Shown here piece after piece: positions 1 through 9,861 of a stretch of DNA of 64,000 nucleotides. The notes beneath the pieces were generated by a model. It searched no databases and was not told the DNA's origin. It saw only the letters and a list, made by a program, of their open reading frames with translations. The position numbers and the translations under genes were made by a program. The stretch comes from Acholeplasma hippikon. GTDB taxonomy: Bacteria > Bacillota_I > Bacilli_A > Acholeplasmatales > Acholeplasmataceae. Location of the stretch: NCBI RefSeq assembly GCF_900660755.1, contig NZ_LR215050.1, forward strand, positions 1,054,001 to 1,118,000, read 5' to 3'. The stretch's first letter is position 1. Each line of letters begins with the position of its first letter.

Positions 1-492
1 ATCTGGTAAACCAGTGATAATGTGTGATTTTCTTGCACGACGAATTTCAGGTGTATAAGCATCAAACACACCTTGATTGTGAGTCTTTCTTACATTTGTG
101 TATAAATCGATTGTTTCTTGCTCTACATGGTATCCGTAAGCTTCAGTTGCTTTTACGGCAACATTAATACCACCATTAGGGAAGAATCCTCTCTTTAATG
201 GTGCATCAGTTTGTAAACCAACGATCTTTTCAAGATCTTTGATCATGTAACCAGCACCATGTGAAATGATTGTTGATGGAACTTTAGTATCTAAGTCGAT
301 AACTCCACCTTTTTCTTTTTCGACCTTTAATAAATTTTTAAAAAATTCATTTAATGTAATTGATGCGTCTGTTGCACCAGCAAGGAATTGATCATTCCCT
401 TTATATTCTGTGTAGTTTTGGTGAATAAAATCAGAAACGTTTACGCTTCCTTCCCATAAACCACCTTTGAATCCTCTCCATGGATTATTCAT
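1..492 (-). CDS. pflB: Pyruvate formate-lyase, N-terminal part (cut by window edge)
   Basis: Reading the minus strand from ATG at 492 gives an open frame of 164 codons running off the window. The start MNNPWRGFKGG, then VNVSDFIHQNYTEYKG and FFPNGGINVAVKA, matches the N-terminal region of formate acetyltransferase, which converts pyruvate and CoA to acetyl-CoA and formate by a glycyl radical mechanism in fermenting bacteria. The active-site cysteines and glycyl loop lie outside the window. A good ribosome site (GGAGGG, 497-504 region) precedes the ATG. A cre-like palindrome lies about 85 bp upstream (576-589), so catabolite control is plausible. Family call is firm; completeness cannot be judged. 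Confidence 0.9.
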   Translation of the reverse strand, partial: MNNPWRGFKGGLWEGSVNVSDFIHQNYTEYKGNDQFLAGATDASITLNEFFKNLLKVEKEKGGVIDLDTKVPSTIISHGAGYMIKDLEKIVGLQTDAPLKRGFFPNGGINVAVKATEAYGYHVEQETIDLYTNVRKTHNQGVFDAYTPEIRRARKSHIITGLPD

Positions 493-575
493 AATTGGCC
501 CTCCTATAAATTTTTCAACGATTGTACATTTTCATTTTATAAAACTGTAAAGAATTTTGCTTGGTATTCTATAAT

Positions 576-589
576 TGAAAACGTTTTCT
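576..589. promoter_or_regulatory. cre-like operator (CcpA/LacI type)
   Basis: TGAAAACGTTTTCT matches the cre consensus TGWAANCGNTNWCA at 13 of 14 positions and has a palindromic core (GAAAACGTTTTC). It lies between pflB (minus, start 492) and the HD-domain gene (plus, start 665). pfl genes are often under CcpA in Firmicutes, so pflB is the likelier target. No binding data; inferred from the motif only. Confidence 0.55.
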
Positions 590-664
590 ATATGATTCTA
601 TGAATTATGGGAAAATATCTTATAATATAAAGGGTAGATTAATTATCCTAAAGGAGTAACATCA

Positions 665-1510
665 ATGAAACAAGCAACCCTTCTATTATCTATAGATAAT
701 AATCAAATTAATGAATTTATTCGTATGAATAATGGAACTATTGTTTCATCTTCAAACATGTTAGAAAATGTGAATCTATTTGAAGAACCAAATTTGATTG
801 TCACAAACCTCCCAATCTCTAGAGAAAAAAGAATTCGTATTTATACATTACTGAAATCACATAATTATTATGTTTCTTCTTTGTTACTTCATGCACCATT
901 AAATGTTATTTTAAAGGATACCTTAAATGCTGAAGAAAGAATATTTAATTATAAATTCATGGGACCACCAAGAATTGGTGTTGATTGTGATGAGATAACT
1001 GTAGGCAATAATTATCACTTTTTAAAACCCAACACAAACTTAGACGATGTACTTATGTATTCAAAAAAATATGGGATATTAAAAACAATCAAAGCATATA
1101 TACACGCTGACTATCGTGAAGAACTTAAAAATATCGCATGTGAACACGAAACACCTTATCACTTAGAATCTATCCATGAACATATTGATATGTGTATCAT
1201 AAATTCCAATACCCAAACACTTCAAACAACGGCCTTACTACACGATTTAGGGAAAACTGTTTGTAAAAACGTTGGTTCTTATAAAGGACATGATAAATTA
1301 TCTAGTTTATATGCAATGATGTTCTTTAATGATGTAGAAAAAAGTACTTTAAATAACTTTGATATCATTGAGATAATCAACCAACATATGCAAGCTCACA
1401 AAGGCATTTCAGAAAAAGTCATTCAGGAAAGTAAACTTAACTCATATATTCTTAATCAAATTGAATTATTTAAACAAATTGATGAAAAGAGTCGCAGAAC
1501 AGGGAAGTAA
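665..1510 (+). CDS. HD-domain phosphohydrolase-like protein
   Basis: 281 residues, preceded by AAAGGAG about 6 bases upstream. The C-terminal half has HD-superfamily features: H161, H171 in ESIHEHID, the H193-D194 pair in TALLHDLGK, and H209 in YKGHDKLS. This resembles the metal-binding HD domain of tRNA nucleotidyltransferases and small phosphohydrolases. The first 155 residues are not recognised; residues 40-110 contain no nucleotide-binding loop I can identify. No signal peptide or membrane segment, so probably cytoplasmic. A TATAAT at 621-626 may be its -10 box, but no good -35 is seen. Substrate unknown; possibly a nucleotide or RNA-end phosphatase. Confidence 0.6.
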   Translation: MKQATLLLSIDNNQINEFIRMNNGTIVSSSNMLENVNLFEEPNLIVTNLPISREKRIRIYTLLKSHNYYVSSLLLHAPLNVILKDTLNAEERIFNYKFMGPPRIGVDCDEITVGNNYHFLKPNTNLDDVLMYSKKYGILKTIKAYIHADYREELKNIACEHETPYHLESIHEHIDMCIINSNTQTLQTTALLHDLGKTVCKNVGSYKGHDKLSSLYAMMFFNDVEKSTLNNFDIIEIINQHMQAHKGISEKVIQESKLNSYILNQIELFKQIDEKSRRTGK

Positions 1511-1564
1511 TGCGACCTTTTTATTTTTTAAAAGATGTAAAATAGATGTAATCAAAGGGGGTAC

Positions 1565-2212
1565 ATGATGAAAAAGAAATCTATTAATTATTGGATAAGT
1601 TTTGTTATTTTGGTTGCAATGATTTTAACAACAAGTATATTATCAATTATTGTCTTAATTACAAAAAACGATCCTAACGAACGTTTAGGAAGTCATATTG
1701 CAACAATTTTAATTTCAGTCGTATTAATTTTAATGTTGAACAATAAACGTATAAATGAATTTATTTTAACTTATGCCGTAATTTATGTATTTATTGCTTT
1801 ATTTTTAGGTGCTAGTTTAAATCTATATAACACCGTATCGTTTATTCATTATGATAAGTTTGTTCATGTTTATTTTGGATATACAGCAACATTTGTTGGT
1901 TTACTTATTATGAGTAAATTAACTAAGATGTCTGAACAAAATAGATTATTCATCATCTTATTTATATTTTCATTTTCTCTAATGACTGCTGCGGTTTGGG
2001 AGTTTATTGAGTTTACTGGAGATAAGCTATTTGATACTGTGACTCAAGGGCCTGCTTTTTATACTTATGATGGTAGAAAGATTATTGATGTCGGTGAAAC
2101 GATGTTTGATATGATTTCTAATACAGTAGGAACAATTATTTTTATACTTCAATATGTTTTCTTAAAAGAAAAAGCAATCACCAAATCGATGATTGCAAGT
2201 GCTTTAAAGTAA
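1565..2212 (+). CDS. DUF2238/YjdF-like integral membrane protein
   Basis: 215 residues with about six hydrophobic segments (roughly residues 10-32, 43-60, 66-84, 100-118, 127-150 and 185-202). Conserved-looking polar motifs are HYDKFVHVYFGY, AAVWEFIEFTGD and VGETMFDMISNTVG; spaced H/D/E residues like these occur in the YjdF/DUF2238 membrane family of unknown function. Two adjacent ATGs (1565, 1568) follow GGGGG, so either may start. It lies 54 bp after the HD-domain gene in the same direction and overlaps the 3' end of convergent cls by 9 bp. No biochemical role can be assigned. Confidence 0.55.
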   Translation: MMKKKSINYWISFVILVAMILTTSILSIIVLITKNDPNERLGSHIATILISVVLILMLNNKRINEFILTYAVIYVFIALFLGASLNLYNTVSFIHYDKFVHVYFGYTATFVGLLIMSKLTKMSEQNRLFIILFIFSFSLMTAAVWEFIEFTGDKLFDTVTQGPAFYTYDGRKIIDVGETMFDMISNTVGTIIFILQYVFLKEKAITKSMIASALK

Positions 2213-3706
2213 TGCAGAAAAACCTCTAAGTAAAGCTTGTAACGCGCGGTAAATAAAGTTTCTCTTGCGCAACATATGTGCAGTAATTAGTTTACTATTT
2301 TGAACTGTTTTATCATAATATTTAACCATGTCTTCTATGGTTGTTAAATCATCAAACCAAACATTATTTTCTAAGTGCATATATAGGCTTCTAAAATCTA
2401 AATTAGATGTACCAATCATGGCAACCCTATCATCTGCAATAATCATTTTTGAGTGAATAAATCCTGGTGTGAATTTATATATTTTGACACCATAAGGAAT
2501 CAGTTCAGATACGTAGGATTCCGATACCATATATACTAACTTTTTATCAGGGATGTTTGGAATAACAATTTTTACCTCAACACCGCTTTGTGCAGCCATT
2601 TTAAGTGCTGTATTAATTTCATTATCTAAGATGAAATAAGGAGCAGTTATATATATTTTTTCTTTTGCATCATTAATTAATTGTAAGTAAATTGATCGAG
2701 CAGTATAATTTTTATCAGTCGGAATATCACCAAATGGAATATATAAGGCATTATTTTGAACTTTGTATTCACGATAATATTTTCTAAATTCCATTTTTTC
2801 TTTTTTTGAGAAAGCCCAATTTTCTAAGAATAAAACAGTTAGTGACCAAACAGCTTCTCCTTCTAACATAATGCCGGCATCGTTCCAATAACCAAACACC
2901 TTCTTTTTATTGGTATATTCATCACCAATATTAAATCCACCAGTAAAAGCAATTTTATTATCAATAACCACTATTTTTCTGTGATCTCTGTAATTCATAG
3001 AAAATTTAACTCTTAATCGCATTGGATTAAATCTAACAACTTTGAAGCCTAGTTTTTCTAATGTCTTATGGTAATGAAATGGAAGTTTAGTCGCTGAACC
3101 TAAATCATCGTAAATGATTCTAATTTCAACACCTTCTTTTTGTTTCTCTTTAAGAATTTGGAGTATTTCATCCCACATCTTAGATTTAGTGATAATAAAA
3201 TATTCCATAAATATATATTCTTTAGCTGACTTAAGCGCCTTTAATAATTCTTCTTGTTTTACCTGTCCATTTGGTAAAAATTTAGATATTGTATTTTCAT
3301 AACTAGGAAAATGTAACCCTGTTAAAAATTTTTGATGTCTAAGATAATTATCATGGTATATCGATTCAACTTTTTTTAATTCTCTCATTCTTCGTTCTTG
3401 CATCTCATTCATGAGCGTAGATTTTGAATGTGATAGTTTCTCTGTTCTTGAATAACTATATAATATGACACCAAATAAAGGGAATACTAATATGATGATA
3501 ATCCAAGTTAATTTAAACATTGGATTTTCTTCATCTGCCATAATGTAAATTGTTATTAAAAAACTTAGAGCAGTTGAAATGATGGAGATATAGTACCACT
3601 GATTAGCAAACTCTAAAATCAACGTGGCAACTAAGATAATTTGAGCTAAAAAGATGAGACCTAGAAATGTAATTCTGCTTGTTAATAAAGAAATTAGTTT
3701 TCTCAT
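2204..3706 (-). CDS. cls: Cardiolipin synthase (phospholipase D family)
   Basis: 500 residues, typical for bacterial Cls. Two membrane segments at the N-terminus (about 10-32 and 36-56, with a further hydrophobic stretch at 66-84) are followed by two HKD motifs: HRKIVVIDNKIAFTGG (His242, Lys244, Asp249) and HSKMIIADDRVAMIGTSN (His418, Lys420, Asp425). These form one catalytic site that transfers a phosphatidyl group between phosphatidylglycerol molecules to make cardiolipin. The start is supported by AGGAGG 6 bases upstream. It stands alone, convergent with the DUF2238-like gene. Confidence 0.93.
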   Translation of the reverse strand: MRKLISLLTSRITFLGLIFLAQIILVATLILEFANQWYYISIISTALSFLITIYIMADEENPMFKLTWIIIILVFPLFGVILYSYSRTEKLSHSKSTLMNEMQERRMRELKKVESIYHDNYLRHQKFLTGLHFPSYENTISKFLPNGQVKQEELLKALKSAKEYIFMEYFIITKSKMWDEILQILKEKQKEGVEIRIIYDDLGSATKLPFHYHKTLEKLGFKVVRFNPMRLRVKFSMNYRDHRKIVVIDNKIAFTGGFNIGDEYTNKKKVFGYWNDAGIMLEGEAVWSLTVLFLENWAFSKKEKMEFRKYYREYKVQNNALYIPFGDIPTDKNYTARSIYLQLINDAKEKIYITAPYFILDNEINTALKMAAQSGVEVKIVIPNIPDKKLVYMVSESYVSELIPYGVKIYKFTPGFIHSKMIIADDRVAMIGTSNLDFRSLYMHLENNVWFDDLTTIEDMVKYYDKTVQNSKLITAHMLRKRNFIYRALQALLRGFSALL

Positions 3707-3810
3707 TTATACCTCCTATTAAACGTCTTGTGTACCTTGATTTTATCACATTATTATATTTATTATATATTTCGTCATTTTTATCAAATTATTGTTTTTT
3801 ATGTAGATAT

Positions 3811-3850
3811 TTTAAAGAAAAAAACATCGTCTAATTTCCAACGATGTTTT
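3811..3850 (-). terminator. Intrinsic terminator after the aminotransferase gene
   Basis: Perfect 10-bp inverted repeat AAAACATCGT (3821-3830) and ACGATGTTTT (3841-3850) with a 10-base loop. On the minus strand a T-rich run follows (3811-3820). It lies 7 bp beyond the aminotransferase stop and upstream of cls. Confidence 0.8.
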
Positions 3851-3856
3851 TCAACT

Positions 3857-5041
3857 TTACATTTTATTTATAATTGTTTTAATTCGCTTTGCAAGGCCGT
3901 ATACTTCATCGGTTGTAATACCACAGAGCGCTATTCTTAAGCCCTCATCCATAGGAATTAAGTATATCCCTTGTTCTTTAAGTTTTTCAAAATCTAAAAC
4001 TGGTTTTTCTGACTTTACTAAAACGAAGAATCCACCTCGATAAGGATAAATAGCTAAATTAGCTTCTTTGGCTTCTTTGATGAAGATATCCCCTCTAACT
4101 TTTAAAGTATTGGTTAATCGATTTAATGTAACTAAATAACTATCCTTTTTATTTACAAGTTGATTAAATATATTTACTCCGACACTTGGTGCAGTGCTCC
4201 ATTTACCTAATGCATCTTCGTATGCGTTTTTTTCGAAGTAATTATACTGTGATTCGTTATGATGTAACCCAATTAAACCACCCAGTCTTACACCATACAT
4301 AGCAAACGATTTAGAGGCACTAAATGAGATGAGTACTTCTGTGTGTGGTGCTAGGCTCATGAAATATTCAAAAGTTCTTCTAGCTTCTTCATACCCTCTT
4401 GGATCATAGTCAAAATAGGCTAAGTCATACACTAAAATGATGTGATTATTATTAAACTTATTAAGTATTGAAACGATCTTTTTCCATTCGGATTCACTTA
4501 ATTGATAACCCGTTGGATTTTGACAAGGGTCATTGATGACCACAATAACAGTTTCTTGTATTCTACATAAATACGCTAATTCCTTTTCAAATGATGCTAA
4601 ATCAAACGCATCACCTAAGAACATGTTATGTTCATGAATTAATTTTTTAGCAGCGCTTGTGAAATATTCATAACGCCAACGCAAATTCGATACTAAAACT
4701 TTGTCATTAACATGCCCATAACTATTAAATATAACAGATAAAGCGCCAGATCCCCCTGGCGTTGCTAAACCAGTTAACTTATATTTTGATTGAATCATTT
4801 CTTTTTTATTTGATAATACCCAATCAATTGCGTTATTAACAAATAAATTTCCTCCATCTGTTGCACCATATTTAAATGTTTCAAATAAATCAATGTTATA
4901 GTATGCTTCTTTAACATCATTAATGATTAATTTTTTTTCATCATCATAAAACATACCTATTGTTGCATCAACAACAGTCGAATCTTTTTGTTTATGTATT
5001 TGTGCTTCTTTTGCGATGGAAAGAATGTCAATTTTACCCAT
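3857..5041 (-). CDS. Class I/II pyridoxal-phosphate aminotransferase (aspartate/aromatic type)
   Basis: 394 residues with the fold-type I pattern: glycine-rich TPGGSGALS near residue 95, N175-PTG, the Asp-x-x-Tyr of VYDLAYFD near 205, and the Schiff-base lysine K244 in SFSASKSFAMYG, followed by the Arg of VRLGG. It starts only 8 bp after purA's stop, so the two are very likely co-transcribed. PurA consumes aspartate, so an aspartate-supplying role is attractive but inferred; aromatic amino acid or alanine transamination is equally possible on sequence. RBS AGGAG lies 6 bases before ATG. Confidence 0.8.
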   Translation of the reverse strand: MGKIDILSIAKEAQIHKQKDSTVVDATIGMFYDDEKKLIINDVKEAYYNIDLFETFKYGATDGGNLFVNNAIDWVLSNKKEMIQSKYKLTGLATPGGSGALSVIFNSYGHVNDKVLVSNLRWRYEYFTSAAKKLIHEHNMFLGDAFDLASFEKELAYLCRIQETVIVVINDPCQNPTGYQLSESEWKKIVSILNKFNNNHIILVYDLAYFDYDPRGYEEARRTFEYFMSLAPHTEVLISFSASKSFAMYGVRLGGLIGLHHNESQYNYFEKNAYEDALGKWSTAPSVGVNIFNQLVNKKDSYLVTLNRLTNTLKVRGDIFIKEAKEANLAIYPYRGGFFVLVKSEKPVLDFEKLKEQGIYLIPMDEGLRIALCGITTDEVYGLAKRIKTIINKM

Positions 5042-5049
5042 ATAATCTC

Positions 5050-6306
5050 CTATAAAATAGGGAATCTTTGAATTGTTTGATTGCGATCTGGACCAACAGA
5101 GAAGATTGCGACTTTAATTCCTGTTAATTCCTCTATTTTTTCAATATATTTTTGTGCATTTAATGGTAATTCCTCAAATGATTTAACTTGTGTAATATCT
5201 TCATCCCAACCAGGTAATGTAATAAAGTTTGGTTCACAACGTAAGAAGTCTTCATAGTCACTTGGGACATTGAATATTTCTTTACCATCTAGGTTATAAC
5301 TTACAACAATCTTTAGTTCTTTAATTTTTGATAAAACGTCTAATAATGTGACTGCTAAGTAACTTAATCCGCTTACACGTTTTGAATAATTGATAACAAC
5401 TGTATCTAACCAACCAATTCGACGAGGTCTACCAGTTGATGTGCCATATTCTCTTCCAGTTTCTCTAATGTATTGTGCTAACTCATCAAACATTTCTGAA
5501 GGGAATGGTCCACTACCAACTCTAGTCGTATATGCCTTTGTAACGCCAATTGCACCTTTAACATACCATGGAGCAATACCTGTATTTAAAGGTACAGATG
5601 CAGCTGTCGGACTAGATGAAGTAACATATGGATATGTACCATGATCTAAACATAACATAACACCTTGTGCACCTTCAAATAAAACCTTATGATCATGAAT
5701 TAATTCATTTAACAAATACGATGTGTCTGCAACAAAAGGTTTCATATACTCTGCATACTTTTCATACTCACTAATAATCGCATCAATATCTAAAGCTTCT
5801 TTACCTTTTGAAATTAAGATTTTATTTTTTTGTTCAACAATTTGACGAATCTTTTGTTCACGTTTTTCTTTATTAATAAAACTTGATACACGCATACCTG
5901 TACGAGCTGCTTTATCTGTATAAGCAGGTCCAATACCACGATTGGTCGTACCAATACCATCTGTTTTTTCATTTAATTTATCCATTTCAATATGTGCTGG
6001 TAAAACAATATGTGCACGGTCAGAAACAAATAATTGATATTCATTTTTAATCTTAGATAATTCTTCATAAAACGCTTTTGGGTTGATTACCATTCCATTA
6101 GCCATAATATTTTTAATATTCTTATTTAAAATACCTGAAGGTAATAAATGAAGCGCATATTTCTCGTTGTTAATAACAACCGTATGTCCTGCATTATTTC
6201 CACCTTGATATCTAACAACCACATCTGCATTTTGTGCAAGATAATCGGTTATCTTACCTTTTCCTTCATCTCCCCATTGAGATCCTACAACAACGATGTT
6301 TTTCAT
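5050..6306 (-). CDS. purA: Adenylosuccinate synthetase
   Basis: 418 residues, the usual bacterial length. The N-terminal GTP site VVVGSQWGDEGKGKI holds the catalytic Asp and Lys; GNNAGHTVV carries the catalytic His; GTTNRGIGPAY, TSSSPTAASV and STGRPRRIGWLD (IMP and aspartate binding) are all present. It joins IMP and aspartate using GTP, the first committed step to AMP. GGAGGATGAATA precedes the ATG. A hairpin and T-run end directly before this ribosome site, with no room for a promoter between them, so transcription must pass through the hairpin. Confidence 0.97.
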   Translation of the reverse strand: MKNIVVVGSQWGDEGKGKITDYLAQNADVVVRYQGGNNAGHTVVINNEKYALHLLPSGILNKNIKNIMANGMVINPKAFYEELSKIKNEYQLFVSDRAHIVLPAHIEMDKLNEKTDGIGTTNRGIGPAYTDKAARTGMRVSSFINKEKREQKIRQIVEQKNKILISKGKEALDIDAIISEYEKYAEYMKPFVADTSYLLNELIHDHKVLFEGAQGVMLCLDHGTYPYVTSSSPTAASVPLNTGIAPWYVKGAIGVTKAYTTRVGSGPFPSEMFDELAQYIRETGREYGTSTGRPRRIGWLDTVVINYSKRVSGLSYLAVTLLDVLSKIKELKIVVSYNLDGKEIFNVPSDYEDFLRCEPNFITLPGWDEDITQVKSFEELPLNAQKYIEKIEELTGIKVAIFSVGPDRNQTIQRFPIL

Positions 6307-6318
6307 TATTCATCCTCC

Positions 6319-6348
6319 AAAAAAAAGAAATTGGTTCTAAACCAATTT
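6319..6348 (-). terminator. Hairpin with T-run before purA (mfd terminator or purA attenuator)
   Basis: AAATTGGTT (6328-6336) and AACCAATTT (6340-6348) form a 9-bp stem with a 3-base loop, followed on minus by a T-rich run (6319-6327). It lies 45 bp after the mfd stop, and its T-run abuts the purA ribosome site. It can end mfd messages, but purA can only be expressed by reading through it. Confidence 0.7.
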
Positions 6349-6393
6349 CCATTTTATCACGTATTCTTATGCTTTTGTTTTTATAACGATAAT

Positions 6394-9300
6394 TTAAGAA
6401 ATGATTGATTGATTAATATCTGTTTTTAAGTAAGACTCTAACAGTTCACACGCTAAATATAACCAATGTTCTTTATGTCCTCTGGTAATCATGTTAACCT
6501 CAACATGTCCTCGCTTATCAGCTAGAGATACTTTTGTCTTGCTGTTAGTCGCTGCATACAGTAATTTGATACCATCAACTTTTTCACTTTGATCTAATGA
6601 GAAAATCATTCGAACTGAATCTGATTCTCTTACTGTCTTTTCAATACCAACTTTACTTGATAACTTCTTAAATAATTTTTCATGCATATAAATTAAGACT
6701 TCTAAATCAATTTGACCGAAGCGGTCTTCTAATTCTAGTTTTAAATCTTCTAAGTCTTTTAACGAATTTAATGCTGCAATACGTTTATGTATTTCAATAC
6801 GTACTGGATCATTATCAATATATTCTTTAGGAATATGACGGGATGCAAACACTTGATCTGGCACTTGTGATTTTACTGGATCTTCCATGATACCATTCAT
6901 TACCTCATCCAATAACTTCATGTACATTTCCATACCTACCGAATCAATGAATCCAGATTGCTCATCTCCTAAGATATCCCCTGCACCACGAATTGCTAAA
7001 TCACGAAGTGCAATTTTAAATCCACTGCCTAAATCTGTGAAGTCTTCAATGACGCTTAATCGTTTTTTCGCCTCATCATTGATATTCTTATATGCATCAA
7101 ACATCAAGTATGCATAAGCAATTTTATCACTTCGACCAACTCTACCCCTTAATTGATACAGTTGGCTTAAACCGAGTTTATCCGCATCATGGATAATTAA
7201 TGTATTCGTATTTGGTATATCAACACCTGTTTCGATAATTGTTGTTGATACTAAAACATCAAATTCTTTTTCTATGAATGCTTGTAAAACTTCCTCTAGT
7301 TTATCTTTGCTCATCTTACCATGTGCGGTTGCAATTCTAGCATTAGGAACTAATTTTTGAATTTTAGCCATAATTGCTTCAATTGTTTCAACTCGATTAT
7401 ATAGGTAGAAAACTTGACCACCACGTGCTAGTTCACGATCTATAGCATCTTTAATAATGACATCTTGTCGCTCAACTACATATGTCTGAACCGGATATCT
7501 ATTCATTGGAGGGGTTTCAATCATAGATAAGTCTTTTAACCCATACATTGCCATTTGAAGTGTTCTTGGAATTGGTGTTGCAGATAAAGTTAGTGTATCA
7601 ACATTCACCTTCATTTCTTTAATCTTTTCTTTGTGTTCTACACCAAATCGTTGCTCTTCATCAATAATAAATAAGCCTAAATCCTTAAACTTAACATCAT
7701 CACTTAAAAGGCGATGTGTCCCAATAACAACATCTATATACCCTTTAGCAAGTTTATCTAAAATTTCATTTTGTTCTTTTTTAGAAACATAGCGCGATAG
7801 TAAGGCAACATTACCGCCATACTTTTCAAAGCGTTCTTTAAAACTATAATAGTGTTGACGTGCAAGTACTGTTGTAGGTACCAAATATGCAACTTGTTTT
7901 GCATCTAAAGTGGCCTTAAATGCCGCTCTTAGGGCAACTTCAGTTTTACCAAACCCGACATCTCCGGCGATTAGTCTATCCATTGGACGTTCGTTTTCCA
8001 TATCTTTTTTAACAGCTTCAATTGCTAACTTTTGATCTTTTGTTTCTTCATAATTAAAATCATTTTCAAACTGTTCCATCATCTCATTATCTCGACTAAA
8101 TGCAAACCCTTTGGCTTCCTTTCGCATTGCATATAGCTTAAGTAGTCTATCTGATAAATCTTTAATTTTCTTTCTAACAGCTGCTTTTGTTTTACCCCAT
8201 TGTTTACCACTTAATTTTGATAACTTTGGTGGTAAATCATCACCGCGACGATATTTTAAAACAAGTTCAATTTGATCGGTTGGTACATACAGTGCCTCAT
8301 TGTTTTCATAAATAATATGAAGGTAATCTCGTTTTTCACCTGATAAAGACATGGTTTTTAATCCTAAATATTGGCCAATACCAAAATCATAGTGAACAAC
8401 ATAATCTCCTTCTTTAAGTTCAGATGCATCACGAATCTTAATTGCTTGGTTAATTACTGAGCGATATCTAATTCTACCTGTTTGTTTGCTTGTAAATAAA
8501 GATTCATCAGTTAAAACAACAACCTTATTTTGTGTATCTAAGAATGACCCTGGTAATCCTGAATGCATAATATTTAGTTCACCAGGTTTAATATCATTAT
8601 CATTAAAATTCACTTTATGTGAACTTAAGAATTCTTTTAGTTTCTCATAATTTACTTTACCATTCATTGCACAAATAACAGTGAATGCTTTATACTCATT
8701 TAAAAACATTAAGAACGGCTCTAAGAATCCTTGGAATCCCTCAACATCGAATACCTTTAAATCCTCCGTTATTACATCTGCTGCATAATATAATTCAAAT
8801 GATAAATGATCTTTATTTAATATGTAATCTAAATTTAATCTAAATGGTAATTTTGTGAATGTATCACCAAACATCGTTTCGCTATAAGTTTTTAAGTCTT
8901 GTTGATTAGATTCTTCATTAATTAACATCTTATATTTATCAACTAAAATAATTTCATTACGATTTCCAAAGTCAAGGATAGTTGTTTCATCTGAATTAAA
9001 GAATGAAGTATATAAACTTAAACTGTCCATTCTTTTTCTGTTTTTTAGATTCTCAAAATCAGTATTGTACTTATTTATTTCTTTTTCTGATAAATCAATG
9101 TTTTCAAAAAACGACTCAAATTGTTTTAATGCTACTTCTTTTTGTTTATCTGTATAGAATAATTCATGAAGTGGTGCTAAATCAATTTTATCGACAGATT
9201 CAATGCTTTTTTGCGTGAGGACATCAAATGTTTTAATTGATTCAATCTCGTCCCCAAAGAAATCGATACGGAATGGGTCTTTATGATCATGTGTGAAGAT

Positions 9301-9825
9301 ATCAATAATTGATCCTCTCACACTGAATTCACCTGGTCGTTCAACAGTAAAGTTATATTGATAGCCATCATAAACTAAGCGTTTGATTAAACTTTGAAAA
9401 TCATATGAACCATTTTTATATAAAGTCATTACACTATTTTCATAATCTTGTGGTTTAAGTTGACGTTTTAAAATACCCTCTTGTGTTGTAACAACAACAT
9501 ACTTTTGTTCGTTTTTTAATAATTTTCTTAAGGTGAATAATCTTTCGTTTTTAAATTCTGGTGAGCCTAGTGCCATCATTGAAGTTAACATTTGGTCACT
9601 TGGATAGAATAAAACACACTCATCACCTAAGATATTGCTTAGCTTATCATAGTATTTTTGAGCGTCGTATAAATTAGGAAGAACGACAAAGATATTTTTA
9701 TTATTTTGATAATATTTTAATGTGATTAAAAATTGAACGTAAGCATGGTTAACATTCTTAAAATCGCTTTGTGAGGCTTTAATTTGGTTTGTCTTATTAT
9801 ATAATTTTAATAGTTTTTCATACAT
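6394..9825 (-). CDS. mfd: Transcription-repair coupling factor
   Basis: About 1143 residues. UvrB-like N-terminal region, RNA-polymerase-interacting domain around VINQAIKIRDASELKEGDYVVHYDFGIGQYLGL, then a RecG-like translocase: Walker A AGDVGFGKTEVALRA, DEEQRFGV, TLSATPIPRTLQMA, and QLRGRVGRS near the end, then a TRCF C-terminal domain. It removes RNA polymerase stalled at lesions and recruits UvrA. The frame opens upstream at 9849, but GGAGG (about 8 bases before 9825) lies inside that extension, so the start MYEKLLKLYN is preferred. It is the last gene of a prs-pth-mfd cluster. Confidence 0.96.
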   Translation of the reverse strand: MYEKLLKLYNKTNQIKASQSDFKNVNHAYVQFLITLKYYQNNKNIFVVLPNLYDAQKYYDKLSNILGDECVLFYPSDQMLTSMMALGSPEFKNERLFTLRKLLKNEQKYVVVTTQEGILKRQLKPQDYENSVMTLYKNGSYDFQSLIKRLVYDGYQYNFTVERPGEFSVRGSIIDIFTHDHKDPFRIDFFGDEIESIKTFDVLTQKSIESVDKIDLAPLHELFYTDKQKEVALKQFESFFENIDLSEKEINKYNTDFENLKNRKRMDSLSLYTSFFNSDETTILDFGNRNEIILVDKYKMLINEESNQQDLKTYSETMFGDTFTKLPFRLNLDYILNKDHLSFELYYAADVITEDLKVFDVEGFQGFLEPFLMFLNEYKAFTVICAMNGKVNYEKLKEFLSSHKVNFNDNDIKPGELNIMHSGLPGSFLDTQNKVVVLTDESLFTSKQTGRIRYRSVINQAIKIRDASELKEGDYVVHYDFGIGQYLGLKTMSLSGEKRDYLHIIYENNEALYVPTDQIELVLKYRRGDDLPPKLSKLSGKQWGKTKAAVRKKIKDLSDRLLKLYAMRKEAKGFAFSRDNEMMEQFENDFNYEETKDQKLAIEAVKKDMENERPMDRLIAGDVGFGKTEVALRAAFKATLDAKQVAYLVPTTVLARQHYYSFKERFEKYGGNVALLSRYVSKKEQNEILDKLAKGYIDVVIGTHRLLSDDVKFKDLGLFIIDEEQRFGVEHKEKIKEMKVNVDTLTLSATPIPRTLQMAMYGLKDLSMIETPPMNRYPVQTYVVERQDVIIKDAIDRELARGGQVFYLYNRVETIEAIMAKIQKLVPNARIATAHGKMSKDKLEEVLQAFIEKEFDVLVSTTIIETGVDIPNTNTLIIHDADKLGLSQLYQLRGRVGRSDKIAYAYLMFDAYKNINDEAKKRLSVIEDFTDLGSGFKIALRDLAIRGAGDILGDEQSGFIDSVGMEMYMKLLDEVMNGIMEDPVKSQVPDQVFASRHIPKEYIDNDPVRIEIHKRIAALNSLKDLEDLKLELEDRFGQIDLEVLIYMHEKLFKKLSSKVGIEKTVRESDSVRMIFSLDQSEKVDGIKLLYAATNSKTKVSLADKRGHVEVNMITRGHKEHWLYLACELLESYLKTDINQSIIS

Positions 9826-9861
9826 TAATTCTACCTCCAGCATAACCAAGAAAACCCAGAC

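Noticed and set aside
6349..6393. Possible purine riboswitch before purA
   Set aside because: The 45 bases are too short for the aptamer, and no conserved purine-riboswitch core or pairing arms are seen; only the terminator-like hairpin is supported.
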